A stretch of 64,000 bases of DNA from Bryobacteraceae bacterium. Its GTDB lineage: Bacteria > Acidobacteriota > Terriglobia > Bryobacterales > Bryobacteraceae. The notes under the pieces were generated by a model that searched no databases, was not told the origin of the DNA, and saw only the letters and a program-made list of their open reading frames with translations. Shown here in pieces: positions 41,700-50,318 of the stretch (positions are counted from its first letter, which is position 1; each line of letters starts with the position of its first letter). The stretch spans positions 558,001 to 622,000 of the forward strand of contig BPGD01000001.1 of the NCBI GenBank assembly GCA_026002855.1, given 5' to 3'. The position numbers were made by a program, and so were the translations under genes.

Positions 41700-43469
41700 A
41701 TGACCGGCAACCAGGAAGACCGTCCGGTGGAGTATCCCGCCAACGGCGAAGAGAACTACGAGCAACTGCTTGACGACTACAGCCATCTGGCGCCGCCCGC
41801 CGAAGGCGAGGTGATGATGGGCCATGTGCTGGCCGTCACGCCCCAGGGCCTGATTGTCGATGTCGGACTCAAGCAGGAGGGCTTCGTCCCCATCGAGCAG
41901 GTGAGGACGCCGGAGGGCACGGTCGCCTATCAGCCCGGCGACTCGCTCGAGGTGATGATCGACCGCCGCGGCGAGATGGAAGGCTACATCCTGCTGTCGC
42001 ACGAGCGGGCCAGCCGCATCCGCGCCTGGGAGACGCTCGACAAGGCCTACCGCGAAGGGCTTATCGTCAGCGGCCGCGTCACTGGCCGCGTCAAGGGCGG
42101 CCTGAGCGTCGACGTGGGCCTGAACGCCTTCATGCCTTCCACCCAGGTCGACATCCGCCCCGTTCACAACCTCGACGCCTTCATCGGTATGGACATCGCC
42201 GTCAAGGTGCTCAAGCTCAACCGGCGCCGCAACAACATCGTCGTCTCGCGCAAGGCCGTGCTCGAAGAAGAGCTCCAGGCCCGCAAGCAGGCGCTGCTGG
42301 AGCATCTCAAGGAAGGCGACCTCATCACCGGCGTGGTGAAGAATCTCACCGAATACGGCGCTTTCATCGACCTCGGCGGCATCGACGGTCTGCTGCACGT
42401 CTCCGACATCTCCTACGGCCGGGTGGCGCACCCGCAGGACGTGCTCCAGGTAGGGCAGGAGATCACCGTCAAGGTGCTCAAGTTCGACCGCGAAAAAGAA
42501 CGCATATCGCTCGGCCTCAAGCAGGTGCTGCCCGATCCCTGGGAGACCGTCGGCGAGCGCTATCAGCCCGGCATGCGCGTCATCGGGCGCGTGGTCAGCG
42601 TCACTGACTACGGCGCGTTCGTCGAACTCGAACCGGGCGTCGAAGGCCTCATTCACATCTCCGAGATGACCTGGAGCCGGCGCATGAAGCACCCGTCGAA
42701 GGTGGTCAAGGTCGGCGACAACGTGGAAAGCGTCGTGCTCGACGTCAAGCCGCACGAGCGCCGCATTTCGCTCGGCATCAAGCAGCTCGAACCGGACCCC
42801 TGGACCACCGTTGATCAGCGCTACTCGGTTGGTAGTGTCGTCGAAGGCCGCGTCCGCAAACTGACCGATTTTGGCGCCTTCGTGGAAATCGAGGAGGGCA
42901 TCGACGGCCTCGTGCATGTGAGCGACCTGAGCTGGACACGCCGTATCCAGCATCCGTCCGAAGTGCTCAAGAAGGGCCAGGTGGTCCAGGCGGTCATTCT
43001 CAGCATCGACGCGCCCAACCGCCGGCTTTCGCTCGGCATCAAGCAGCTTCAGCCCGACGCCTGGGAGACGTTCTTCCACGAGCACCAGGTGGGGGACCTG
43101 GTCCAGGGCAGGCCCACGCGCGCGGCCGGCTTCGGCGTTTTCGTCGAACTTGCGCCCGGCGTCGAAGGCCTGTGCCACAATTCGGAAATTCCGCCGGAGA
43201 TGCGCCGCCAGTCGCCGCCGCTGCCCATCGGCGAGGAGATGACCTTCCGCATCATCAAGATGAACGAGGCCGAAAAACGCATCGGGCTCAGCCTGGTCAC
43301 CACCGAGGCCGCGCGCGAACTGGAGCGGCTCGGCGACTATCAGCGGCAGGCGGCCGAGGTCAAGCAGCACATCGAGGAGGCGCTCCACGGCGGCCAGCCC
43401 GGGGCGCAGGAGGCGGCAGCGTCCGGCGAGCCATCTCAAGAGGAACGGAAACAAGATGACGAAAGCTGA
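41700..43469 (+). CDS. rpsA: 30S ribosomal protein S1
   Basis: A 589-residue protein with six S1 RNA-binding domains, visible as repeats of GxxVxGxVxxxxxxGxFVxL followed by GLxHxSxx, beginning at about residues 36, 119, 203, 289, 375 and 462. Domains 3-5 are the most regular (TEYGAFIDLGGIDGLLHVS; TDYGAFVELEPGVEGLIHIS). It brings mRNA to the 30S subunit. The acidic N-terminus and a Gln/Glu-rich tail flank the domains. Its 3' end overlaps the HU/IHF gene by 14 nt, the rpsA-ihfB linkage known from Proteobacteria. Confidence 0.96.
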   Translation: MTGNQEDRPVEYPANGEENYEQLLDDYSHLAPPAEGEVMMGHVLAVTPQGLIVDVGLKQEGFVPIEQVRTPEGTVAYQPGDSLEVMIDRRGEMEGYILLSHERASRIRAWETLDKAYREGLIVSGRVTGRVKGGLSVDVGLNAFMPSTQVDIRPVHNLDAFIGMDIAVKVLKLNRRRNNIVVSRKAVLEEELQARKQALLEHLKEGDLITGVVKNLTEYGAFIDLGGIDGLLHVSDISYGRVAHPQDVLQVGQEITVKVLKFDREKERISLGLKQVLPDPWETVGERYQPGMRVIGRVVSVTDYGAFVELEPGVEGLIHISEMTWSRRMKHPSKVVKVGDNVESVVLDVKPHERRISLGIKQLEPDPWTTVDQRYSVGSVVEGRVRKLTDFGAFVEIEEGIDGLVHVSDLSWTRRIQHPSEVLKKGQVVQAVILSIDAPNRRLSLGIKQLQPDAWETFFHEHQVGDLVQGRPTRAAGFGVFVELAPGVEGLCHNSEIPPEMRRQSPPLPIGEEMTFRIIKMNEAEKRIGLSLVTTEAARELERLGDYQRQAAEVKQHIEEALHGGQPGAQEAAASGEPSQEERKQDDES

Positions 43470-43761
43470 TCTGATTGAGGAAATCTCGCGAGTCTGCGAA
43501 TTCACCCGGAAAGAGTCGGAGGTGATCGTCGAAGCCATCTTCGACAGCGTCGTCCGCGCCCTGCGCGAAGGCGACAAGATCGAGATCCGCGGCTTCGGCA
43601 GCTTCCGCACGCGGCAGCGCAAGGCGCGCGTCGGCCGCAACCCGAAGACTGGCGAACGCGTCGACGTGCCCGCCAAGCGAATCCCGTATTTCAAGCCCAG
43701 CAAGGAACTCAAGGACCTGGTGAATCAGGACACGCAGCCGCCCGCGGCGCCGCAAGGCTGA
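43456..43761 (+). CDS. HU/IHF-family DNA-bending protein
   Basis: A 101-residue protein. MTKADLIEEISRVCEFTRKESEVIVEAIF, GDKIEIRGFGSFRTRQRKARVGRNPKTGE and the DNA-intercalating proline arm are typical of HU/IHF. Position after rpsA suggests the IHF-beta type, but family alone does not decide HU versus IHF. A short Pro/Ala tail follows the domain. The start at 43456 lies within the end of rpsA. Confidence 0.93.
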   Translation: MTKADLIEEISRVCEFTRKESEVIVEAIFDSVVRALREGDKIEIRGFGSFRTRQRKARVGRNPKTGERVDVPAKRIPYFKPSKELKDLVNQDTQPPAAPQG

Positions 43762-43780
43762 ACAGGGGGCCGTTGCGCCG

Positions 43781-44266
43781 ATGGACCGGCTCTGGAGCCC
43801 CTGGCGCTATCACTACGTGAGCACCGTCTCGCCCGGTGACGAGTGCATCTTCTGCGCCAAGGCGCGCGAGGACCGCGACGAAGAAAACCTCATTCTCGTG
43901 CGCGGCCGCCTGAACTATGCGCTGCTGAACCTGTTCCCCTACACCACCGGGCACCTGATGATCACTCCCTACCGCCATGTGGCCCAGCTCGAGGACCTCA
44001 CCGACGAGGAGTCGTTCGAGCTGTTCGAGATGACGCGCCAGGCGGTGCGTTGCCTCCGCTCCGTTTACCGGCCGCAGGGCTTCAACCTGGGGATGAACCT
44101 GGGCGAATGCGCCGGCGCCGGCATCGCCGGCCACCTCCACATGCACGTGCTGCCGCGCTGGACCGGCGACGCCAATTTCATGACCACCATCGCCGAAACG
44201 CGGGTCATGCCCGAGGACCTGCGCGAGACCTGGCGCAAGCTTTCGGCCGCCTTCCGCGGCGCCTGA
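43781..44266 (+). CDS. HIT-family hydrolase (AP4A phosphorylase-like)
   Basis: A 161-residue nucleotide hydrolase or transferase. The histidine triad is HLHMHVLPRW near residue 118; LNLFPYTTGHLMITPYRHV is the preceding conserved strand. An N-terminal CIFC (Cys23, Cys26) is common in the subgroup resembling diadenosine tetraphosphate phosphorylases. It lies 19 nt after the HU/IHF gene. Confidence 0.9.
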   Translation: MDRLWSPWRYHYVSTVSPGDECIFCAKAREDRDEENLILVRGRLNYALLNLFPYTTGHLMITPYRHVAQLEDLTDEESFELFEMTRQAVRCLRSVYRPQGFNLGMNLGECAGAGIAGHLHMHVLPRWTGDANFMTTIAETRVMPEDLRETWRKLSAAFRGA

Positions 44267-44301
44267 CCGGCGGCCGGCGCGATACTGGAATCAGGCGCCG
44301 T

Positions 44302-45219
44302 GTGATCGTCTCCGCCAGCTACCGCACCGATATTCCTGCCTTTTATGCCCGGTGGTTCCTGCACCGGCTGGAAGAGGGATTTGCGCTGGTCCGCAATCCA
44401 TACTCGGGCCAGCCCTACCGGGTGGATCTCAGGCCCGCTCGCGTGACCGGATTCGTCTTCTGGACACGCAACTTCGGTCCGCTGCTCGAGCGTCTGGACC
44501 GCCTGCGCGATTTCGGCCGGCCGTTCGTGGTGCAGTTCACCGTCACGAGTTATCCACGCGCCATCGAGCCGGCCGTCATTCCGGTGGACAGGGCGGTGGA
44601 GCAGATCCACCGGCTGGCGCGGGAGGTTCATCCCCTGTGCCCGGTGTGGCGCTACGACCCGGTGCTTGTGACTTCGTTGACGCCGCCGGAATTCCACCTC
44701 GCCAATTTCAGCGAACTCGCCGCACGGCTCGAAGGCGCTACCAACGAGGCCGTCATCAGCTTCGCGCAGATCTACGCAAAATCGCGGCGCAACCTCGATG
44801 CCGCGGCGCGGCGCCACGGTTTCACGTGGGAGGATCCGCCCGATGCGGTCAAACACGCCCTGACCACGGAGCTGGCATCGATTGCAAGGCGCCACGGCAT
44901 GCGGCTCACGCTCTGCTCGCAGCCGCAGTTTCTGGCGCCGGGAGTGGAGGAGGCCCGCTGTGTCGATGTGCGCCGCCTGGCCCGCATCAGCGGCGAGCCG
45001 CTCGATGCGCCGCTCAGGGGGAACCGCCCAGGCTGCGCCTGTCACGAGTCACGGGACATCGGCGACTATGACACCTGCCCGCACGGCTGCCTCTACTGCT
45101 ACGCAGTCCGTCACCGGCGCCTGGCGCTGGCGCGCCACCGCGCGCATGATCCGGCCTCGCCGTCGCTGCTGCCGCTTGTCGAACGGCCGCCTCAAAGGCT
45201 CCCCTTACTTGAACCGTGA
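44302..45219 (+). CDS. DUF1848 family protein with C-terminal cysteine cluster
   Basis: A 305-residue protein. VSASYRTDIPAFYARWF at the N-terminus and VFWTRNFGPLLERL are typical of DUF1848. The C-terminus has CACHESRDIGDYDTCPHGCLYCYA, a cysteine set resembling the CxxxCxxC cluster of radical SAM proteins, so an iron-sulfur cofactor is likely. The reaction is unknown. It starts with GTG at 44302; the frame upstream belongs to the HIT gene's shadow. No strong ribosome site is seen. Confidence 0.8.
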   Translation: MIVSASYRTDIPAFYARWFLHRLEEGFALVRNPYSGQPYRVDLRPARVTGFVFWTRNFGPLLERLDRLRDFGRPFVVQFTVTSYPRAIEPAVIPVDRAVEQIHRLAREVHPLCPVWRYDPVLVTSLTPPEFHLANFSELAARLEGATNEAVISFAQIYAKSRRNLDAAARRHGFTWEDPPDAVKHALTTELASIARRHGMRLTLCSQPQFLAPGVEEARCVDVRRLARISGEPLDAPLRGNRPGCACHESRDIGDYDTCPHGCLYCYAVRHRRLALARHRAHDPASPSLLPLVERPPQRLPLLEP

Positions 45220-45238
45220 GACGCTCAGCGGACGAAAT

Positions 45239-45268
45239 GGAAAAGGCCTCCCCCAGGAGGCCCTTTCC
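45239..45268 (-). terminator. Hairpin terminator between DUF1848 and PEP-CTERM genes
   Basis: GGCCTCC (45245-45251) pairs with GGAGGCC (45256-45262), and the flanking GGAAAA/CTTTCC extends the stem imperfectly. In the minus direction the stem ends in TTTTCC then ATTT, a modest T-rich tail, so it suits the PEP-CTERM gene; it may serve both convergent genes. Confidence 0.55.
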
Positions 45269-45297
45269 GGCACAGAATATCGCCGACGGGAAACGCG

Positions 45298-46026
45298 TTA
45301 GGCTTTCCGGCGCCGCGCCAGCAGGCCGAGGCCGATCAGGCCAAGGCCCAGCATGGCATAGGTGCCCGGCTCGGGAATTGGCTCATACTGCAACTGCACC
45401 AGCGTGAAGTCGGACTGGTTATTGCATGATCCGGACCCACAACTGCCGGCGAGGGCCGTAAATTGAATGCTGGTGATATCGTTGATCGCACCGAACGGAT
45501 TGGTGATCCGCCAGACAGCCCCACCCGTCGATGTGGACTGGGAGAGGTTGGCTACCGTGCCAGGCCCGCTCCAGACCGCGACATCGGAAATGGACGACTG
45601 AAACGTGTTGGTCAAAGTGTAGCTCTGGGAGCCCAGGCTCAGGCTGTTGATCGTGACCTTGGCTACTTCCTGCACGTCGCCGAATTCGGGCCCGTCAAAC
45701 AACACGCCGATGGTGATGGACGGCACCCAGAATGGGAGGCCGCCAACGGGGATGGATGCCGTCAGGAACTCGCCGATGTCGATTTCATCGCTGGTGGCGC
45801 CTCCCGAAAGACCAACACCGGTATAGCCGCCCAGCGTCTTCTTCTGGAAAGTGCGCTGCGGGCCGGAAGACTGCGTTGCCACCCAGTTGAGGCCGCCAAT
45901 GGTCTGCGATGAAAGCCCGTTCGTAAAGTCACTGCCGTTGATGGTGATGATCGTCGCACTCGCAGGGGCGCTGAACAGGACACCCGCCAGCAGCCCCACA
46001 AAGATCCACGACCAGGTAGTTCTCAT
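45298..46026 (-). CDS. PEP-CTERM sorting-domain protein
   Basis: A 242-residue exported protein. Signal peptide MRTTWSWIFVGLLAGVLFSAPASA, a Ser/Thr/Gly-rich beta-type middle with no recognised domain, and the C-terminal tag PEPGTYAMLGLGLIGLGLLARRRK, i.e. PEP motif, hydrophobic helix and basic end. Such proteins are processed by an exosortase and linked to surface polysaccharide. The ribosome site is strong (GGAGGAGG about 9 nt before the ATG). No exosortase gene is in the window. Confidence 0.9.
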   Translation of the reverse strand: MRTTWSWIFVGLLAGVLFSAPASATIITINGSDFTNGLSSQTIGGLNWVATQSSGPQRTFQKKTLGGYTGVGLSGGATSDEIDIGEFLTASIPVGGLPFWVPSITIGVLFDGPEFGDVQEVAKVTINSLSLGSQSYTLTNTFQSSISDVAVWSGPGTVANLSQSTSTGGAVWRITNPFGAINDITSIQFTALAGSCGSGSCNNQSDFTLVQLQYEPIPEPGTYAMLGLGLIGLGLLARRRKA

Positions 46027-46260
46027 TTCGGGTTTACCTCCTCCGCTTCAAATCGCGTTGTCCGGAAATGGCCCCGCATTGAACGTGCATGACGAGAACG
46101 CTCTGCCACGCCCGAACAATCTCAGCGTGTGCGACAGAATTGGTGCGCTCAATGGAACTTTCCCGCGCCTGGATCTAGCAAACCGACGCACTGGTACCAG
46201 TACGCTGAAGGCGGTTCGCCCCCGCCGCCCGTGGGGTGCGCGTCCGTGCCATAAAAGAAG
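46027..46260. other. 234-bp divergent gap between the PEP-CTERM and GH28 genes
   Basis: No gene seen. It holds the PEP-CTERM ribosome site at one end and the ACTGGTACCAGT palindrome at 46190-46201, about 60 bp before the GH28 start. I found no good -35/-10 pair for either gene. Confidence 0.5.
46190..46201. promoter_or_regulatory. 12-bp perfect palindrome ACTGGTACCAGT before the GH28 gene
   Basis: The palindrome contains the same TGGTACCA core as the pair at 5161-5201. TGGT...ACCA half-sites are characteristic of FadR-type GntR regulators; hexuronate regulators ExuR/UxuR recognise TGGTATACCA, which has two more central bases. Control of a pectinase by a uronate-type regulator would make sense, but this is inference. 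Confidence 0.5.
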
Positions 46261-47682
46261 ATGGATATGTCTGCAAAGCCTCCCCGCCCCACACGGCGCG
46301 CCTTTCTCAGCGCCGGAGCCGCAGCAGCCTTCGGGCCGATGTCCGCCCTCGTCACAGCGCAGTCCGAATCCGCCTGGTCATACGCCGCCCGCCTGCTTGA
46401 ACGCATCCGGCCGCCCCAGTTTCCAGCGCGGGATTTCGACATCGCCCGCTACGGCGCGCGAGGAGACGGCGAGCGCGACTGCACTGATGCCATCGCTGCG
46501 GCCATCCGCGCCTGCCATGAAGCCGGCGGCGGGCGCGTCGTCGTCCCGAAGGGCGACTGGCTCACTGGCGCCGTCCATCTGCGCTCCGGCGTGAATCTGC
46601 ATCTTGAGGAGGGCGCAACGCTGCGTTTCTTCACCGACCCGCGCCGCTACCTGCCCCTGGTGCCGGCTTTCTGGGAAGGCATGGAGTGCCGGAATTATTC
46701 GGCGCTGATCTACGCACTGGACCAGCGGGACATCGCCGTCACCGGCGCGGGCGTGCTCGACGGGCGGGCCGACTGCGAACATTGGTGGCCGTGGAAGGGC
46801 CGCTCCGACTGCGGCTGGACCAAAGGCCAGCCGCACCAGGGGCCCGCGCGCGAGCGGCTCATCCGGATGGTGGAGTCAGGCGTCGCGCCCGCGGAGCGCT
46901 CCTTCGGCGAAGGCTCCTATCTACGTCCCAACTTCATTCAGCTCCTCCGCTGCCGGAACGTGCTCGTCGAGGGCGTCACCATCCGCAACTCGCCCATGTG
47001 GGAGATCCACCCGGTGCTGTGCACGAACGTCACCGTGCGCGGCGTGAAGGTCATCTCGCACGGGCCGAACAACGACGGCTGCGATCCCGAGTGCTCGCGC
47101 GACGTGCTGATCGAAGACTGCCTGTTTGACACCGGCGACGACTGTATCGCCATCAAGAGCGGGCGCAACGCCGACGGCCGCCGCCTGGCCACGCCGAGCG
47201 AAAACATTCTCATCCGGAATTGTGTGATGAAAGACGGCCACGGCGGCGTCACCATCGGCAGCGAGATCTCCGGCGGCGCCCGCCGCATCTACGCCGAGCG
47301 CTGCCGCATGGACAGCCCGAACCTCGACCGCGTGCTCCGGCTGAAGACCAACGCCATGCGCGGCGGCATCATCGAGGACGTCTTCGTGCGCGACATCGAG
47401 GTCGGCCGAGTGGCCGACGCCCTGCTCCACATCGACTTCTTCTACGAGGAAGGCCCCAACGGGCCGCACCTGCCGCTGGTGCGCCGCATCGGGATGGAAA
47501 ATATCCGCTGCCGGAAGACGAAGTACGGCGTCTACATCCGCGGTTTCGAAAAAAGCCCCGTGCGCGGCGTGCTGCTCAGGAACTGGCAGGTGGACGAGGC
47601 TCCCCGCGGCAACGTCATCGAACACGCCGAGGATGTCCGCGTTGAAAGCGTCGTCATCGCCGGACGGGTGCTCCGGCTCTGA
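46261..47682 (+). CDS. Exported glycoside hydrolase family 28 (polygalacturonase-like)
   Basis: A 473-residue pectin-degrading type enzyme. A Tat-like leader (TRRAFLSAGAAAAFGPM) precedes the entry DIARYGARGDGERDCTDAI. Active-site motifs of GH28 follow: GPNNDGCDPECS (with Asp), GDDCIAIKSG (Asp-Asp), DGHGGVTIGSE (GHG histidine) and LRLKTN (RxK). Right-handed beta-helix repeats occupy the middle. It probably hydrolyses galacturonan or a related uronic-acid polymer. ATGs at 46261 and 46267 are both possible. Convergent with ppa. Confidence 0.92.
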   Translation: MDMSAKPPRPTRRAFLSAGAAAAFGPMSALVTAQSESAWSYAARLLERIRPPQFPARDFDIARYGARGDGERDCTDAIAAAIRACHEAGGGRVVVPKGDWLTGAVHLRSGVNLHLEEGATLRFFTDPRRYLPLVPAFWEGMECRNYSALIYALDQRDIAVTGAGVLDGRADCEHWWPWKGRSDCGWTKGQPHQGPARERLIRMVESGVAPAERSFGEGSYLRPNFIQLLRCRNVLVEGVTIRNSPMWEIHPVLCTNVTVRGVKVISHGPNNDGCDPECSRDVLIEDCLFDTGDDCIAIKSGRNADGRRLATPSENILIRNCVMKDGHGGVTIGSEISGGARRIYAERCRMDSPNLDRVLRLKTNAMRGGIIEDVFVRDIEVGRVADALLHIDFFYEEGPNGPHLPLVRRIGMENIRCRKTKYGVYIRGFEKSPVRGVLLRNWQVDEAPRGNVIEHAEDVRVESVVIAGRVLRL

Positions 47683-47691
47683 ACGCGGACC

Positions 47692-48255
47692 TCAGACGCC
47701 GCCGGGCGTTTCGCTCTGCCTCTTTTTCTCGAGGTAGCGTTCGCGCGCCTCGACAATGGCCCGGCGCGCCTCGCGCGGCCCGCCCCAGCCCTGCGTCGTC
47801 GCCACGCGTCCCTCAAGTTCCTTGTAGATGCTGAAAAAGTGCTCCAGCTCCCGCCGCACATGCGGAAACACCTGGTCGATCGTGTGAATCTCGTCGTAGC
47901 GCGGGTTGCGCGTGGGTACCGCGATCACTTTCTCGTCCATCTCCTCGCGGTCCACCATGCGCAGCAGCCCGATGGGACGCACCTCAATCAGACAGCCGGT
48001 GAAGCTCGGCTCCGTCACCAGCACAAGCACATCGAGCGGGTCGCCGTCCTCAGCCAGCGTCCCGGGGATGAAGCCGTAGTCGCCCGGATAGTGCATCGGC
48101 GAATAGAGCGCACGGTCCAGCCGGAAAACGCCCAACGTTCCGTCGTACTCGACCTTATTGGCTGAGTTCTTCGGAATTTCGACGATCATCCGCACCAGCT
48201 CGGGACACTCCGGGCCGGGATCGAGGTCATACAGTTTCAGAAACACAAAGGTCAA
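47692..48255 (-). CDS. ppa: Inorganic pyrophosphatase
   Basis: A 187-residue family I pyrophosphatase. MIVEIPKNSANKVEYD, YPGDYGFIPGTLAEDGDPLDVLVL (the metal-binding DGDPLDV signature) and DEKVIAVP are diagnostic. It removes pyrophosphate from biosynthesis. It diverges from mraZ. Confidence 0.97.
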   Translation of the reverse strand: MTFVFLKLYDLDPGPECPELVRMIVEIPKNSANKVEYDGTLGVFRLDRALYSPMHYPGDYGFIPGTLAEDGDPLDVLVLVTEPSFTGCLIEVRPIGLLRMVDREEMDEKVIAVPTRNPRYDEIHTIDQVFPHVRRELEHFFSIYKELEGRVATTQGWGGPREARRAIVEARERYLEKKRQSETPGGV

Positions 48256-48345
48256 TGTAGCAGACCCGGCTGGCGACTTGCAGCACCCGCCCTGGCGAAG
48301 AAAAAGAGAACAAAGAACTTACTGCATTTCCCCTGTGAAAAACTC

Positions 48346-48374
48346 TTGCAATTCGCCTCGTCCCGCACTAGGAT
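48346..48374 (+). promoter_or_regulatory. Sigma70-type promoter of the dcw cluster (mraZ)
   Basis: TTGCAA (48346-48351), a 17-bp spacer and TAGGAT (48369-48374), giving a leader of about 41 nt to mraZ. I looked for MraZ-type direct repeats in this region and did not find a convincing set. Confidence 0.6.
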
Positions 48375-48421
48375 CGAATCAACGGCCCGAAAAGGGCTAA
48401 AAAGGCCGATATCGGATCAAA

Positions 48422-48898
48422 ATGGAAAGCCAGCCCTCAGCCCCGTCTTCCCGGTTGCGCGCCCCGCTTGGCTTCCATGCCTGTAAGGTGGACGCCTCCG
48501 GGCGGCTGAAGTTGCCCGCGCGATACCAGGAGTACCTGGAGAAGCTGCCGGACAAGTATCTGTTCGTGACGGAGTTCCGGGGCCTGGCGAGGATTTTCAC
48601 CAACGGAAGCTGGGAGCGCACGGTGGCGCAGATCCAGGATCCGGCACTGAAGAAGCGGTTCACCTACCGCGCCGAAGCCATCGGCGGGGATGTGGACATC
48701 GACCCGCAGGGGCGCATCACCTTGCCCCAGCAGTTGCGGAAGCAGCTCGGGCTGGAGGACCGGCCCGTGCAGTTGCGGTTTTACGAAGACGTGATCACGA
48801 TCTACCCGCAGGAGAAGTTCGAAGAGGAGCTGGCACGGGCCGAAAGCTTCCTGTCGGCCGATCTGGAGCGGCTGGCCTCGATGGGGATCGACCTGTGA
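48422..48898 (+). CDS. mraZ: Transcriptional regulator MraZ
   Basis: A 158-residue AbrB-like protein, first gene of the division/wall cluster. Two SpoVT/AbrB repeats: KVDASGRLKLPARYQEYL (about 21-38) and DIDPQGRITLPQQLRKQLGL (about 96-115). The N-terminus is about 15 residues longer than E. coli MraZ. MraZ usually represses its own operon. It lies 6 nt before rsmH. Confidence 0.96.
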   Translation: MESQPSAPSSRLRAPLGFHACKVDASGRLKLPARYQEYLEKLPDKYLFVTEFRGLARIFTNGSWERTVAQIQDPALKKRFTYRAEAIGGDVDIDPQGRITLPQQLRKQLGLEDRPVQLRFYEDVITIYPQEKFEEELARAESFLSADLERLASMGIDL

Positions 48899-48904
48899 TG
48901 CGCC

Positions 48905-49780
48905 ATGGAACACACGCCTGTCCTGCTGCGCGAGTCGCTGGAGTTTCTGGCGGTTCGTCCGGACGGCGTCTATGTGGACGCGACCGCGGGCCTGGGCGGG
49001 CACACTGCGGCGATTGCCGCGAGGCTCACCACGGGCCGGGTGATTGCGCTCGACCGCGATGCCGAGTCGCTCGAGCGGGCGCGGGCGCGGCTGGCGGCCT
49101 TCGGCTCAAGGATCACGTTTGTTCAGAGTTCTTTTGCCGAGCTTTCCTCGACTCTCGACTCTCTTTCTCTCCCGCGCGTGGACGGGATATTGGCCGACCT
49201 GGGCGTGAGCCGCTATCAGCTCACCTCACCGGAGCGCGGCTTTTCGCTCCAGGAGGCGGGTCCGCTCGACATGCGCATGGACCGGCGGCAGAGCCTCACC
49301 GCTGCCGCCATTGTGAACCATTATCCGGAACGGGAAATCGCCCGGATCATCGAGGAACTGGGCGAAGAAAGGAGGCGCCTAGCGGAAAAAATAGCCAGAG
49401 CCCTGGTCCGGGCGCGGCCGATTGCCGACACGGCGCATCTGGCGCGCGTGGTGGCGTCGGTCGCGCCCCGGACCGGAAGACTTCATCCCGCCACGCGGGT
49501 GTTCCAGGCGCTGCGGATGGCCGTCAACGACGAGCCGGGGCAGCTCGATGCGCTGCTCGAACAGGCGCCGTGGCGGCTGGCGCCCGGAGGCCGCATGGTG
49601 GTGATTGCCTTCCAGTCGCTCGACGACCGGAAGGTGAAACAGCGGTTTCGGGACCTGGCCCGTCAGGGCGGGTTCCGCATCCTGACCCGGCATGTGGTCA
49701 AGCCCGGAGTGGAAGAGATCCGATCCAACCCGGCGAGCCGCAGCGCTGTCCTGCGGGCAATGGAGAGAACGGAAGAGTGA
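48905..49780 (+). CDS. rsmH: 16S rRNA (cytosine-1402-N4) methyltransferase
   Basis: A 291-residue SAM-dependent methyltransferase. HTPVLLRESLEFL, DATAGLGGHTAAIA (SAM loop), ADLGVSRYQLTSPERGFSL and HPATRVFQALRMAVNDE are standard. It modifies C1402 in the ribosomal P site. Second gene of the dcw cluster. Confidence 0.97.
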   Translation: MEHTPVLLRESLEFLAVRPDGVYVDATAGLGGHTAAIAARLTTGRVIALDRDAESLERARARLAAFGSRITFVQSSFAELSSTLDSLSLPRVDGILADLGVSRYQLTSPERGFSLQEAGPLDMRMDRRQSLTAAAIVNHYPEREIARIIEELGEERRRLAEKIARALVRARPIADTAHLARVVASVAPRTGRLHPATRVFQALRMAVNDEPGQLDALLEQAPWRLAPGGRMVVIAFQSLDDRKVKQRFRDLARQGGFRILTRHVVKPGVEEIRSNPASRSAVLRAMERTEE

Positions 49781-49814
49781 TGGAACCGGTGGAGATTTCT
49801 GGGAGGAACTTTGT

Positions 49815-50285
49815 ATGACCGGCCTGGGAGCGTTGCTGGACTGGTTTGCTGCCGGCAAGGAGCTGGCTGCGGCGGAAGGACGCCGCCATTTGCATGATGC
49901 CCGCCTCCGCGCGTTGCCGCGGGAGGACATTTTCCTGTACGTGAAGCCGATTGACAACGCGCCCGTGCGCTGCGTGGAGGCGCGCGGGGAGTGGCTGGCG
50001 AGCGCCGCCGCCTCGATTTCCGTGCTGCTGGTGGCCATGAGCTTCCTCATCGCGCTGTTTCCGACGACGGTGACGTGGGTGTGCCGGTACAAGATGGAGG
50101 AATTCCGGCGCCAGCAGGCCCTGCTCCTGAACGAACACCGCGCCCTGCGGGCGCAGGAAGCCGAGCTGCTGAGTCCGGAAAAGCTGAACGAATACGCGGG
50201 CGAACGCTTTGTCGATCCCTCGCCGAAGGACATGATCTACGCCCCGCCCTCGCGGGGCGACGTCGCACGGCTGGACGGGCGCTGA
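49815..50285 (+). CDS. ftsL: FtsL-like cell division protein
   Basis: A 156-residue bitopic protein. A cytoplasmic N-terminal part of about 60 residues, one membrane helix (SAAASISVLLVAMSFLIALFP, about 58-78) and a coiled-coil (KMEEFRRQQALLLNEHRALRAQEAELL). Sequence similarity to FtsL is low, as usual, but topology and place between rsmH and ftsI fit. The cytoplasmic part is longer than in E. coli. Start 49815 has GGGAGGA at 49801-49807. Confidence 0.7.
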   Translation: MTGLGALLDWFAAGKELAAAEGRRHLHDARLRALPREDIFLYVKPIDNAPVRCVEARGEWLASAAASISVLLVAMSFLIALFPTTVTWVCRYKMEEFRRQQALLLNEHRALRAQEAELLSPEKLNEYAGERFVDPSPKDMIYAPPSRGDVARLDGR

Positions 50286-50318
50286 GGCTCCGGCCGGAGA
50301 ACGCGCGGACAGGCGTCC

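Noticed and set aside
41391-43712. Minus-strand 773-codon open frame over rpsA
   Set aside because: Antisense to rpsA; no ribosome site and no domain.
48375-48421. Possible MraZ-binding repeats upstream of mraZ
   Set aside because: Short A-rich and GGCC-containing repeats occur but not as regularly spaced direct repeats.
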